Shown in pieces: positions 1-9,355 of a DNA stretch of 47,097 nucleotides. The translations under genes and the position numbers were made by a program. The notes under the pieces were generated by a model, which did not search any database, was not told where the DNA came from, and saw nothing but the letters and a program-made list of their open reading frames with translations. The DNA comes from Salinarchaeum sp. (GTDB taxonomy: Archaea; Halobacteriota; Halobacteria; Halobacteriales; SKNY01). The stretch spans positions 1 through 47,097 of the forward strand of contig SKNY01000065.1 in the NCBI GenBank assembly GCA_007123105.1. The letters run 5' to 3'. Every line of letters starts with the position of its first letter. The first letter of the stretch is position 1.

Positions 1-618
1 ACACTCTTTTTCTGTGCCGGGGCGATTCACGTCGAGACCCACACGGACAACATCAGCGAGATGGCCGGTATCGGTCGGCGCATGCCGTTGACGATGACGG
101 CGTTTACCGTCGGTGCCGCTGGGATGGCCGGCATTCCACTCGTTGCCGGATTCGTCAGCAAGTTCTACCTGCTGGTCGGTGGCATTGGAGCCGGCGGATT
201 CGGGAGTGTCGGAGCCGACGCAGCCGTCCTGTCACCAACCCTGGCGGCCATCTTCGCCGGATCGCTCATCGTCTCCGGTATATTGAATATCGCCTACTTC
301 TGGCCGATCGTCTACACGGCGTTTTTCGAGACGCCGGAGGCACACGATCCAAAGCCGTTGCTCGAGCACCCGATCGGCGGTCGGGAACGGGCAGTGACTG
401 ACGGAGGTCCAACCCACGGATCCGATAGCGACCATCACCACCACGGTGGTGCACCGGCTGGCGGATGGGAGGCCCGCACACCATGGACCGAGAGTACGTG
501 GCTGATGATCGTGCCAATCGGTCTGCTTGCGGTCGGTGCGCTTGTCCTCGGAACCGTTCCGAACACGGCTGTGTTCCTCGATCTCGTGATCTACATCGTG
601 GAGGTGGTCGACCCATGA
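1..618 (+). CDS. Proton-conducting membrane transporter (MrpD/NuoL-M-like antiporter subunit), 5' truncated by window edge
   Basis: Frame 1 is open from base 1 (TLFFCAGAIHVETHTDNISEMAGIGRRMPLT...GIPLVAGFVSKFYLL), typical of the proton_antipo_M family; His-rich insert HDSDHHHH-like near the C-terminus. Confidence 0.85.
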   Translation, partial: TLFFCAGAIHVETHTDNISEMAGIGRRMPLTMTAFTVGAAGMAGIPLVAGFVSKFYLLVGGIGAGGFGSVGADAAVLSPTLAAIFAGSLIVSGILNIAYFWPIVYTAFFETPEAHDPKPLLEHPIGGRERAVTDGGPTHGSDSDHHHHGGAPAGGWEARTPWTESTWLMIVPIGLLAVGALVLGTVPNTAVFLDLVIYIVEVVDP

Positions 619-2405
619 TGGAGCTCGCAACGGCTCTTCCGCCGTGGCTGCCGATCATAATCGGTGCGGGATTACTCCTGGTGCTCCCCCGGGCGGTGGG
701 ATATACGGTGGCTGGAATATCGGTCGCAACGCTCGTACCGCTCTCGCTGGTGGCACCTGCAGGAGCGCACCTCACTGTCGGGTTCCTGGGATTCGAGTCG
801 ACGTTCCTCTACGTGGACGAGGCGACGAGGCTGCTCGGGCTTGGCTTTGGCATTTTAGGTACGGCTGCCGTCTGGTATGCCTACGCGAGCGGCCTCAGCC
901 GTCGGTCCGGTGCCATTGCACTGGCGTACGTGGCAACCACGATCGGCGTCGTCTTTGCGGGCGACTGGTTGAGCATGGTGTTCTTCTGGGAGTTGATGGC
1001 CATTACGAGCACGGTGCTCGTGTGGGCGTACGGCGGTGCGGCCATCAGGGCTGGCTATCGCTACGCGATTGCTCATGGGATTGGCGGCAGTTTGGTCTTG
1101 TTTGCGGTGACCTGGCATTATGTCGCAGTCGAGACCTTCGCCTTCGGCGCGATAGTCGACGGGATCGCACCGGGTGGTCCAGCGCTACTTGCCGTCCTCG
1201 GTATTGGCGTCAACTGCGGGTTCATCGGTCTCCACACGTGGCTGCCCGACACGTACCCCCGTCCACACGTTGCCTCGAGTGTGTTCCTGTCGGTCTTTAC
1301 GACGAAGACGAGTGCGTACATGCTCTTTCGCGCGTTCCCCGATGGCGATCTGTTGATCGCGTACATGGGCGGGTTGATGGCCGTATACGGGGTCGTCTTT
1401 GCCCTCCTCCAACATGACATGCGGGCACTATTGTCCTATCACATCCAGGCCCAGGTCGGCTATATGGTCGCCGGCATCGGGATCGGTTCTGCGATCGGGA
1501 TTGCCGGGGCGCTCGGACACGTCTTTAACAATATCATGTACAAGGCGCTGTTGTTCATGGCGGTCGGTGTCATCATCCTCCGGACGGGCGAGCACGATCT
1601 CTATCGGCTCGGTGGACTCTGGCGGGAGATGCCCGTGACCGCGGGAGCCTTCGCGCTCGGTGCCCTCTCGATTACCGCGGTGCCCGGAACGAATGGGTTC
1701 ATCAGCAAAGGCATGCTGCTCGATGCAGCTGATCCGGCGTATTACGGTGCACCCGAATTCCACGCCCTCTACTGGTTGCTGATGATCGGCGCAGTCGGTA
1801 CGTTCCTCTCGTTCATCAAGCTCGGCTATTATGCATTCCTACACGGTCCAGCTACGGTGACAGTCACTGACGCGACACCGGGCCAATCGATCGCCATGCT
1901 CTCGATAGGAGCCGTGTGTATCGGGTTTGGTGTGTTCTGGCAGGCGTTCGTTGGCATCCTCCCCGGGGGCGAGGCCCTCATTGTCGAGGGAAGCGCAAAC
2001 CCCTACAGCGTTGGCCATCTCATCGATGCGGTCGGCCTGCTCGTGGTGAGTGTCATCGGATTTGCCGTGATTCGGAAGCCACTCAGCAGCGTCGGTCACG
2101 TGCGAGACGTGGATCGATGGCTCAATCCACTCCTGTTTTACACTGGCAAGGGGTCGATGCTCGCGATCACCGAATTGTATGCTGCAGTCGATCGGCTCGT
2201 CGTTCGGTTGGTAGTCCTCTCCTACTGGATTGCCAACAATCCGGTGACGACCGCTCGTCGAGTCGGTCTCACACCGGCTGATTCGGTTGCGGCAAACGGT
2301 GGTCGGCCATCAACGATTCCAATCCGTGCAAGCATCGGCACCACGGTCCTAGTGATCACGGTAGTTCTGACGCTCGTGCTGTTCATCCTCCTCTCATTTA
2401 CCTGA
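615..2405 (+). CDS. Na+/H+ antiporter subunit D / NADH dehydrogenase-like membrane subunit
   Basis: MMELATALPPWLPIII..., multi-TM proton_antipo_M features (GVVFAGDWLSMVFFWELMAITSTVLVW; HVFNNIMYKALLFMAVG). ATG at 615 overlaps the upstream stop (ATGA), so the ORF-track start at 465 is too early. Confidence 0.85.
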   Translation: MMELATALPPWLPIIIGAGLLLVLPRAVGYTVAGISVATLVPLSLVAPAGAHLTVGFLGFESTFLYVDEATRLLGLGFGILGTAAVWYAYASGLSRRSGAIALAYVATTIGVVFAGDWLSMVFFWELMAITSTVLVWAYGGAAIRAGYRYAIAHGIGGSLVLFAVTWHYVAVETFAFGAIVDGIAPGGPALLAVLGIGVNCGFIGLHTWLPDTYPRPHVASSVFLSVFTTKTSAYMLFRAFPDGDLLIAYMGGLMAVYGVVFALLQHDMRALLSYHIQAQVGYMVAGIGIGSAIGIAGALGHVFNNIMYKALLFMAVGVIILRTGEHDLYRLGGLWREMPVTAGAFALGALSITAVPGTNGFISKGMLLDAADPAYYGAPEFHALYWLLMIGAVGTFLSFIKLGYYAFLHGPATVTVTDATPGQSIAMLSIGAVCIGFGVFWQAFVGILPGGEALIVEGSANPYSVGHLIDAVGLLVVSVIGFAVIRKPLSSVGHVRDVDRWLNPLLFYTGKGSMLAITELYAAVDRLVVRLVVLSYWIANNPVTTARRVGLTPADSVAANGGRPSTIPIRASIGTTVLVITVVLTLVLFILLSFT

Positions 2406-2472
2406 AAGCCAGTGGATTGATCAATCGGTGAACGAACCGGTGGGGTGTCCAAACCGATTCATCACGTCCAAA

Positions 2473-3750
2473 TTAGGCATCCACTGGTGCGATGTCGAGT
2501 TCTGGAAACGTAGCGACGTGGACACTGATCGGTCGTTTTACCACGTGTTCGACGTGGTGGCCGATGATCGTCGGGACGTCGTGTCGGGCCGCCACATCCA
2601 GTTCGACTTGCGTGATCGGTCCGTTGATCAACACCGTCTGGCAGGCGTCATGTTCGTCAAGCCGAGCAGCGAGCTCATCTCGGGACGCTTCGACGAGTTG
2701 GTGAGCGCCTTCATCAAGCAACAGAATTGTGTCTGGGTCGGCATCGAGGATGGCTGCCGCAGCTGCCTCGATCGATTCGTCCGCAACATGTTCGTGGACA
2801 CAATCTTCGGCCTCGGGTTCCTCCGGCGTCTCGGTGGACGCGGTGTCAGAGCCAGATGGTACCGCGTCGACCCCGTCCTCCCGCGGTTCGAGGGTGCCAG
2901 AAGGAGGTTCCATCGTTGGGACCACCTGGTCGTAATCGTCAATTGCGGCCGGTGACGGCTCGTAAGGGACACGTTCGGCAAGCGCTTCCCGGATCTCGGC
3001 TCCGCTCAACTCCTCGACCACCTCGCCGGGGGGTGCAAACGTCACATAATCGACGTCGCCGACCTGGGCGAGCTCAAGCAACAGAAGATTCCCGCCACGG
3101 TCGCCATCGAAAAACGCGGTAACCGTATGGGCTTCCGTCAACGACGCGATCTCATCGGGAACGTTAGTACCCTCGACGCCGACCACGTGGTCGATGCCGT
3201 ACCGGAGCAATCGACGGACATCAGAACGCCCCTCTACAACGATGAGTTCGTCGGTCTCCCCGACGGCCGGTCCGGCAGGATATCCATGGAAATCGGCGAG
3301 TTCGACGGGCATTGTCGTCTCCCGGACGACCGTGACGAGATCCCGACCGGCGATGCCGATGTCATCGAATCCGTCCTCAATCAGCTCCGTTGCTCGATCA
3401 ACGATGTGACGGCGTTTTGCGGCGCGGACGTCTTCAATTCGTTCGACTTCAACTGATGCATAACACGGACCGATCCGGTCGATCGTTTCAAGTGACGCAG
3501 CGAGTACGGCCGTTTCCACCCGATCCATCGTCGTCCCGATGATGATGGTGCCGGTCGACACTCCATTCTCACTCTCGACTTCGACCTGCATGCGCCCGAC
3601 GCGTCCCGCCGCCTGGGACGAGCGGAGTTCGAGATCGTTACCGAGGAGTCCATCAGTTTGACCGAAAATGGCCCCAACGACATCGCTTCGTTCGATGACG
3701 CCGCTCGCGGTGATGCGGGCGACGATGTGATAGGTTGCAGCATCAGTCAT
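2473..3750 (-). CDS. dnaG: Archaeal DnaG-like primase (TOPRIM domain)
   Basis: MTDAATYHIVARITASGVIERSDVVGAIFGQTDGLLG; TOPRIM ELIVVEGRSDVRRLLRYGIDHVVGVEGTNVP...FFDGDRGGNLLL; start moved to the ATG at 3750. Confidence 0.93.
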   Translation of the reverse strand: MTDAATYHIVARITASGVIERSDVVGAIFGQTDGLLGNDLELRSSQAAGRVGRMQVEVESENGVSTGTIIIGTTMDRVETAVLAASLETIDRIGPCYASVEVERIEDVRAAKRRHIVDRATELIEDGFDDIGIAGRDLVTVVRETTMPVELADFHGYPAGPAVGETDELIVVEGRSDVRRLLRYGIDHVVGVEGTNVPDEIASLTEAHTVTAFFDGDRGGNLLLLELAQVGDVDYVTFAPPGEVVEELSGAEIREALAERVPYEPSPAAIDDYDQVVPTMEPPSGTLEPREDGVDAVPSGSDTASTETPEEPEAEDCVHEHVADESIEAAAAAILDADPDTILLLDEGAHQLVEASRDELAARLDEHDACQTVLINGPITQVELDVAARHDVPTIIGHHVEHVVKRPISVHVATFPELDIAPVDA

Positions 3751-3886
3751 CGGGAGACCCCTCGGTAGTGTCGATTTCTGATACTCGCCGGGACGGAAAA
3801 GTTGTATCGGTCCTGCTACCCGCATACAGCAGTTCCCGCCGGAGGCGTTCACTAGGGGTTAAGAATCTCCCCGGCGGAATACCGGT

Positions 3887-4795
3887 ATGCAGACCCACAT
3901 CGTCCCGGTCGGGTTTGATTACGACCGGCTCATTGCGCCGCTCGTCCGGGATCGGATGGAGGTTGATCGGGTAATTTTGCTCCAAGGACCGGTCGGTAGC
4001 GAGGCAAATGTCGAGTACTCCCGTCACGTCACTCAGAAACTAGAAACCGATTTCCACAATCTGTTGGGTGCAGAGACAGAACGACGAACGATCGAAGACG
4101 TCTACGATTACGATGCCGCCTTCGAGCACGCCTACCGACTGATTGCCGCTGAACTCGACGATGGAAACGAAGTGTGGGTCAACGTGAGCGCCATGCCACG
4201 GACGGTCAGTTTTGCGGTCGCAACGGCCGCACACTCCCTGGCTGTCGAGCGAACCGAGGAGCGCGAATCGATTCACACCTACTATACGGCACCAGAGAAG
4301 TACCTGGAAACGGAGCTGGCCGAGGAACTGCGACACGATCGGGAACTTCTTCGGACACTATCGGTAACTGACCAAGACGGCGCAATCGAGCGACGCCTCG
4401 ATCGGATCGACGCAGTACTACACGAATTCGACGAACGGGGCACGACCATCGGAGCAAAGGAGATCGACGGCCACCACATCGTTGAGTTCCCGCTTGCATC
4501 ATTCTCGAACGTCAAGCCGTTCGAAGAAGTGATTCTCTTCAAACTGGGAGAAGACGGTGAATTCCAAAGTGTGAGCGAGCTTGCAGAAGCACTGGCCCGC
4601 GAACTCGAGGAGGAATTTACCGATAGCTTTCGGTCGAAGGTCATCTACAACGTCGACCGGCTCGGCCCGGGGGGCAAGGGGTATATCGAACAGGAGGAGA
4701 CGGGTAAGGCACACCGGACACGCCTCTCCCGGATCGGAGAATTATGGGTCCGGGCTCACACGGAGGAAGAAGCCGTTCAACCAGCGGACGTGTAA
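3887..4795 (+). CDS. HFX_2341/DUF6293-like regulator: N-terminal CARF/Csa3-like fold plus C-terminal winged helix
   Basis: MQTHIVPVGFDYDRLIAPLVRDRMEVDRVILLQGP...DDGNEVWVNVSAMPRTVSFAVATAAHSLA; C-terminal wHTH-like stretch VSELAEALARELEEEFTDSFRSKVIYNVDRLGPGGKGYIEQEETGKAHRTRLSRIGELW. Confidence 0.75.
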   Translation: MQTHIVPVGFDYDRLIAPLVRDRMEVDRVILLQGPVGSEANVEYSRHVTQKLETDFHNLLGAETERRTIEDVYDYDAAFEHAYRLIAAELDDGNEVWVNVSAMPRTVSFAVATAAHSLAVERTEERESIHTYYTAPEKYLETELAEELRHDRELLRTLSVTDQDGAIERRLDRIDAVLHEFDERGTTIGAKEIDGHHIVEFPLASFSNVKPFEEVILFKLGEDGEFQSVSELAEALARELEEEFTDSFRSKVIYNVDRLGPGGKGYIEQEETGKAHRTRLSRIGELWVRAHTEEEAVQPADV

Positions 4796-4806
4796 ACTAC
4801 CCTACC

Positions 4807-6083
4807 CTACTTCGCTCGGTCTGGCGACCTCGCTCGTTGAGGGCAGGACTTTCGCGTGGACTCCCGTTCTATGCCACCGTCCGTGGTAGCGGGAGGACGT
4901 ACTCCCCCACTTCCATTCAACGTCCCGCGATTCAAGCGCACGTTTACGGGCGCGCCTCCGTCGGCTGCGTTTTGCCTCCGACGGAGATACCGATAGCCGA
5001 TGTTCTTCGCCGCGTTGTAATCCGCGTGGTTCTGATACCCGCACTTCAGACATTCGAGGTGATCGCCGTCACGGTTGTCCTTGTAGTACAGCCGCACGTC
5101 GAACAGCGTTGGGACGTGTGGTTCGGCGGGACTCGCACGGCTTCGATGCCGCACTCTGTCGCTTTGTACTCGACGTATTGGAACAACCGACGGAACGCCC
5201 AGACGTGTTGCCACGTTGCTTGCGGGATGTGCTCGCGGATATGCGTTAAGTCCTCGAAGACGATGTGCGAACAGCCGGATTCGACGGCTTCCTCGGTGAG
5301 TTCGTTCGCTACGCCATGCAGGTATATCTCGAAGCGTCCGTACTCCTTGCGACCGACGCCTTCGATGGCTTCGTGTGCCGCTCGCGTCCCGGTCTGTTGC
5401 AGCGAGCCACGGTGCTTCTCGTACTCCCGTCGCCAATGGTTGAACTCACCGGCGGACCAAAACGTGCCGGTTGACGAAACGGCGAGATTGTTCACACCAA
5501 GGCCCACACCGAGGACTGTCCTGTGCTCGGTGTCGGGTTCGGGGCCGTCGGCTTCGACCTTTCGCATCGAGGCATGCAGGAACCACACACCGGTTCGACG
5601 CTGTAGGTTCGCCATGCGGAACTCGTAGCCCTCGTCTTCGAGGTAGGTCCGTGGATGACGCTCAGGGTCGTCGGGAAGGATGTAGTCGCACGCGACGCGC
5701 CCGTTGACGGTCGAAAGCGAAACGTGGTCGCGGTGGAACGTCGCGCTTCGTTTGTCGTAGACCGCGCTATCGGCGGAGAATGAGGGTTGCGACGTTCGTT
5801 CACCGCGTTTCAGCCGTGCGACACCGCTCTTGACGGCTTCGACCGCTCGGCGGACTCCATTCTGCACGAGATTCGCGGTAAGGTCGGTTTCGGCACGCAG
5901 TTGGTCGTACAAGGCACGTTCGGCTTTGGCCATTGAGGTAACGTGGTATCCGTCGTCACCATGCCAACACCATTTGCTCGCGGTGTTTGCACAGTGTTTG
6001 AATTGCTCGACCGTCTCGCGAAGGGACGCATCGGCGTCCTGAGGCACGTCGAGCTTGATTACGGCGGTACGACGGTATTCCAC
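4807..6083 (-). pseudogene. tnpB: IS200/IS605-family TnpB (IS1341-type), frameshifted near 5085 and with altered RuvC-I Asp
   Basis: N-terminal frame 5046..6083 (MEYRRTAVIKLDVPQDAD...[34 protein letters not shown]...TSQRCSTCG) continues in frame 4807..5436 ([32 protein letters not shown]...[23 protein letters not shown]); one nucleotide appears missing inside the zinc finger. Confidence 0.9.
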
Positions 6084-6196
6084 GACGTTTCACATAATGT
6101 GGTGGTGTTCCGTAAACATCTGGGAGCGGGACTGCCTGATAACTTGGTTCGTTGCGGAGTTCTCGGCTCTTCCCCGCCCAACTCCGTTCGCTTCGC

Positions 6197-6907
6197 TCAC
6201 TCCGTTGAGGAAGGGGCCTCCGCCTCGCAATTTAGGTGAACACTCCGCCCCCGTTCTATGCGCGTTAAAAATGCGAGGACCGTAATCCAGATCGTCAGTA
6301 CCACCGCAGCCACGGCGAGGAAATCCCCGGCCGTGGCGTTTAACCAGAGTTCGGCCTCCCGGTCGGTTGGGACCCAGGTGTGGTGGGGACCACCGACGAT
6401 CGGCACGAAGAAGTCGACGATCAAGTCGAAGGTGTACCACGTCAACGCGCCGATAATCGCCCAGGGTGGAAACCGCGCGTAGTGCTGGATCAAAAAGGCC
6501 TGGGCAACCATGAGCAGGTGGCTCCAGAAGAGAAAGTGGAACATCTCTGGATCGAGGTATGAAAAGTCCTCTCGGAAGACCAGCAGGGTGTAGGGAGTCC
6601 ACAGCCCGAGCTTGATGTTCCCATAAAACGCGAGAAGGTTGATCAACTCATTTGATCGGCCGAGCCGCCAGAGCGCCAGGCTAGCTGCCATAAACAGCGT
6701 GGCAAGCGGACTATCGGGAACCCACGGCCACATCACCAGCGGCGTGTCGGCAAGCTGGAAACGATAGTACCAGAACCCGAACGCCGTTCCGATGAGGTTG
6801 ATCACCACGATCGGCCACGCAAATCGCAGCGCGAGGGCCTCGATCCGACCAGGTAACGGCGCCACCACCCGGGATCTCACCTCCGCAAGCAACCGGGGAG
6901 CGCCCAT
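6197..6907 (-). CDS. DUF1405-like integral membrane protein
   Basis: Multi-TM protein MGAPRLLAEVRSRVVAPLPGRIEALALRFAWPIVVINLIGTAFGFWYYRFQLADTPLVMWPWVPDSPLATLF. Confidence 0.75.
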   Translation of the reverse strand: MGAPRLLAEVRSRVVAPLPGRIEALALRFAWPIVVINLIGTAFGFWYYRFQLADTPLVMWPWVPDSPLATLFMAASLALWRLGRSNELINLLAFYGNIKLGLWTPYTLLVFREDFSYLDPEMFHFLFWSHLLMVAQAFLIQHYARFPPWAIIGALTWYTFDLIVDFFVPIVGGPHHTWVPTDREAELWLNATAGDFLAVAAVVLTIWITVLAFLTRIERGRSVHLNCEAEAPSSTE

Positions 6908-6990
6908 GATGGCGACTGTTCACGTTCATGCTTATCGGTGCCGATCCCTGACTGCATAACACCTTAACCCCCCGTACCCCATCTTTGGGT

Positions 6991-7899
6991 ATGGAAGAAG
7001 CAGTGGAGTTGGACGAGCTTCGCCGTGGGACGGAGCTTATTAAACGCGGCTTTGCCCAGATGCAACAGGGTGGCGTCATCATGGACGTGGTGAACGCAGA
7101 ACAAGCCCAAATCGCCGAAGATGCGGGTGCCGTTGCGGTCATGGCCCTCGAGGCCGTGCCAGCCGACATTCGGAAACGCGGAGGCGTCGCACGAATGGCC
7201 GATCCGTCGGATGTCGAGGAGATAATCGAGGCCGTCTCCATCCCGGTGATGGGCAAGGCCAGAATCGGTCACACGATGGAAGCCAGGATTCTCGAGGCGA
7301 TTGGTGTCGACATGATCGACGAATCCGAGGTACTCACCCCGGCCGACGACGCCTATCACATCGATAAGCGGGACTTCACTGTCCCGTTCGTCTGCGGAGC
7401 TCGTAGCCTCGGGGAGGCACTCCGACGCATCGATGAGGGGGCCGCCATGATCCGAACGAAAGGCGAGGCCGGAACCGGTGACGTCAACCAGGCTGTCCAT
7501 CACCAACGAACGATCGCCGGTGAAATCGGGCGGCTTGAAGGAGTTGACTATCAGGCGCGGACGGCCTACGCCCACGAGATCGACGCGCCGCCATCGTTGG
7601 TCCATGAGGTCGCCGAGCGCGGGCGGCTGCCGGTCGTCAACTTCGCGGCAGGCGGAATCGCGACACCAGCCGATGCAGCGTTGATGATGCATCATGGGGT
7701 AGACGGCGTTTTCGTTGGGAGCGGAATTTTCGGGGCAGAGGATCCCGAGGCGATGGCAGACGCCATTGTCACCGCCGTCACGCATTGGGACGATCCGGAC
7801 CGGCTCGCAGAAGTGAGCGCTGCGGCGGGGAGCGGGATGACCGGGACGGCAAACGTTGACTTGCCCGAGGAGGAACAGCTCCAATACCGTGGCAACTGA
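6991..7899 (+). CDS. pdxS: Pyridoxal 5'-phosphate synthase lyase subunit PdxS
   Basis: [55 protein letters not shown], canonical PdxS/SNZ; ATG at 6991, upstream TTG at 6985 not needed. Confidence 0.96.
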   Translation: MEEAVELDELRRGTELIKRGFAQMQQGGVIMDVVNAEQAQIAEDAGAVAVMALEAVPADIRKRGGVARMADPSDVEEIIEAVSIPVMGKARIGHTMEARILEAIGVDMIDESEVLTPADDAYHIDKRDFTVPFVCGARSLGEALRRIDEGAAMIRTKGEAGTGDVNQAVHHQRTIAGEIGRLEGVDYQARTAYAHEIDAPPSLVHEVAERGRLPVVNFAAGGIATPADAALMMHHGVDGVFVGSGIFGAEDPEAMADAIVTAVTHWDDPDRLAEVSAAAGSGMTGTANVDLPEEEQLQYRGN

Positions 7900-8113
7900 C
7901 GATCAACGAAGTTCCCTCCAGCTTGTAGGGATCGCATTGCTATTCGGGATTCCAGTCGGAATTGGAATTGCCATCGCGGTGTTCCGAGTGACCGGCGGCG
8001 CAGCCACGATGTGGTCGGTGGTCACCGGTCTTGCCGCCGGGCTCGCACTAGTCGTTGCAATCGTCATTATCGGCACAACGGGGTCGGTTGATCCCGATTT
8101 CGATCACTTGTAA
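7889..8113 (+). CDS. Small two-TM membrane protein
   Basis: GTG start at 7889 overlapping the end of pdxS; hydrophobic [37 protein letters not shown]... Confidence 0.6.
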   Translation: MATDDQRSSLQLVGIALLFGIPVGIGIAIAVFRVTGGAATMWSVVTGLAAGLALVVAIVIIGTTGSVDPDFDHL

Positions 8114-8982
8114 ACGGTTGCACCTGGTCCGACTGTTGTCTGATACGCCCGTGCGTCGACGTCATGTGCGGCGAACGCATCCACCATCGCCCCGCCAATC
8201 CCCCGCTGATGTCGATGGTGACAAGCCGCAATCACTGTCGGTCCCGCACCGCTTACCGTTACCCCAGTGGCGCCGTTCGCGAGAGCAGCGTCCCGGACAT
8301 CAGGATATCCATCGATCAGTGCCGCGCGTTCGGGGGTGACGATGTGGTCTTCCATTCCCTGACCGACGAGAACGGGATCGTTTCGCATCATGCCGGCAGT
8401 GAGCGTTGCCGCCCGACCGACGGTGTCGATGACGTCTGCGATCGTTGCCCGATCTGGAACGACGTTCCTCGCGTCACGGGTCGAGACGACGATGTCTGGC
8501 AGGCAAGCGACGACCGGGATCGAAGCGTCGATCTGAGTGACGACCTCCTCGGTGGCAATCGTAAAACCGCCCAAAATGGCAGGGGCAACGTTATCGACGT
8601 GTGCCGTACCCGAGACGAGTGCTTCGCCTTGGGCTGCGTACGGGATCAGGTCGCGATAGTTCAGGCCGAGGTCGTACAGTTCGTTCAGTCCGATGGCCGT
8701 CGCTGCTGCGCTCGCAGCAGACGAGCCGAGCCCGGATGCAGGACGTACGCCTTTGTCGATTTCGATGTGGGCGGTCACGTCGAGCGCCTGGGCGACTGCA
8801 CCTGCCGTGTTCCGATCCGGATCCTCAGGGATGAATTCACTCCCGACTCCGGACATCGTGATCGTCGTTTCGGCGGCCTCCGAAACATGGACCACATCGG
8901 CGGGTCGACCGAGTGCGGCGCCGAATACGTCGTATCCGCTGCCGAGATTGGCGCTCGTCGCCGGCACTCGCACCGTTACCAT
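8104..8982 (-). CDS. thrB: Homoserine kinase (GHMP kinase)
   Basis: MVTVRVPATSANLGSGYDVFGAALGRP...GVRPASGLGSSAASAAATAIGLNEL. Confidence 0.93.
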   Translation of the reverse strand: MVTVRVPATSANLGSGYDVFGAALGRPADVVHVSEAAETTITMSGVGSEFIPEDPDRNTAGAVAQALDVTAHIEIDKGVRPASGLGSSAASAAATAIGLNELYDLGLNYRDLIPYAAQGEALVSGTAHVDNVAPAILGGFTIATEEVVTQIDASIPVVACLPDIVVSTRDARNVVPDRATIADVIDTVGRAATLTAGMMRNDPVLVGQGMEDHIVTPERAALIDGYPDVRDAALANGATGVTVSGAGPTVIAACHHRHQRGIGGAMVDAFAAHDVDARAYQTTVGPGATVYK

Positions 8983-9103
8983 GAACCAGAAAACCCGCAG
9001 GATCCTGAAAAAGCTAGCGAACCGCTATATCCGCCGACTGGTAGTGGCGGAAAGTTGGATCTGCCAGTCAGATCGACCGAAGAGCAAGGGCTCATCGGTT
9101 CGA

Positions 9104-9241
9104 TCACAACAATGCAATTCCGGCCCGGTAGAGTAAGCCGATCAGGAAGAGCACCACGAGGATCGTCGTCACGACGACTACGACAGGGGAAAGTTTGCCC
9201 TCCTCGACTGCGAGCAGGTGGTCCTCCGGTCGTCGAGTCAT
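9104..9241 (-). CDS. 45-aa single-TM small membrane protein (absent from the ORF track)
   Basis: ATG at 9241 to TGA at 9104: MTRRPEDHLLAVEEGKLSPVVVVVTTILVVLFLIGLLYRAGIALL; soluble N-terminus then one TM segment. Confidence 0.6.
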   Translation of the reverse strand: MTRRPEDHLLAVEEGKLSPVVVVVTTILVVLFLIGLLYRAGIALL

Positions 9242-9355
9242 GTGGTGCGGTATCGGAGCCAGCAATAAACCCGTTGCGAAGCCAAGGTTTCAGCGATACA
9301 AACTTCCCGTCCTGCTAATAGCAACGGACATTAGGCCCCGGGCAAAACCTCCACT

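Noticed and set aside
5046-5110. Programmed frameshifting in tnpB
   Set aside because: No slippery heptamer or obvious stimulatory structure at the junction, and the RuvC Asp is also changed; a mutation or sequence error is simpler.
6991-7899. pdxS without an adjacent pdxT
   Set aside because: pdxT is often unlinked in archaea and may be elsewhere in the genome.
8164-9318. 384-aa ORF on the plus strand opposite thrB
   Set aside because: ThrB GHMP kinase motifs are clear on the opposite strand; this frame has no recognisable domain.
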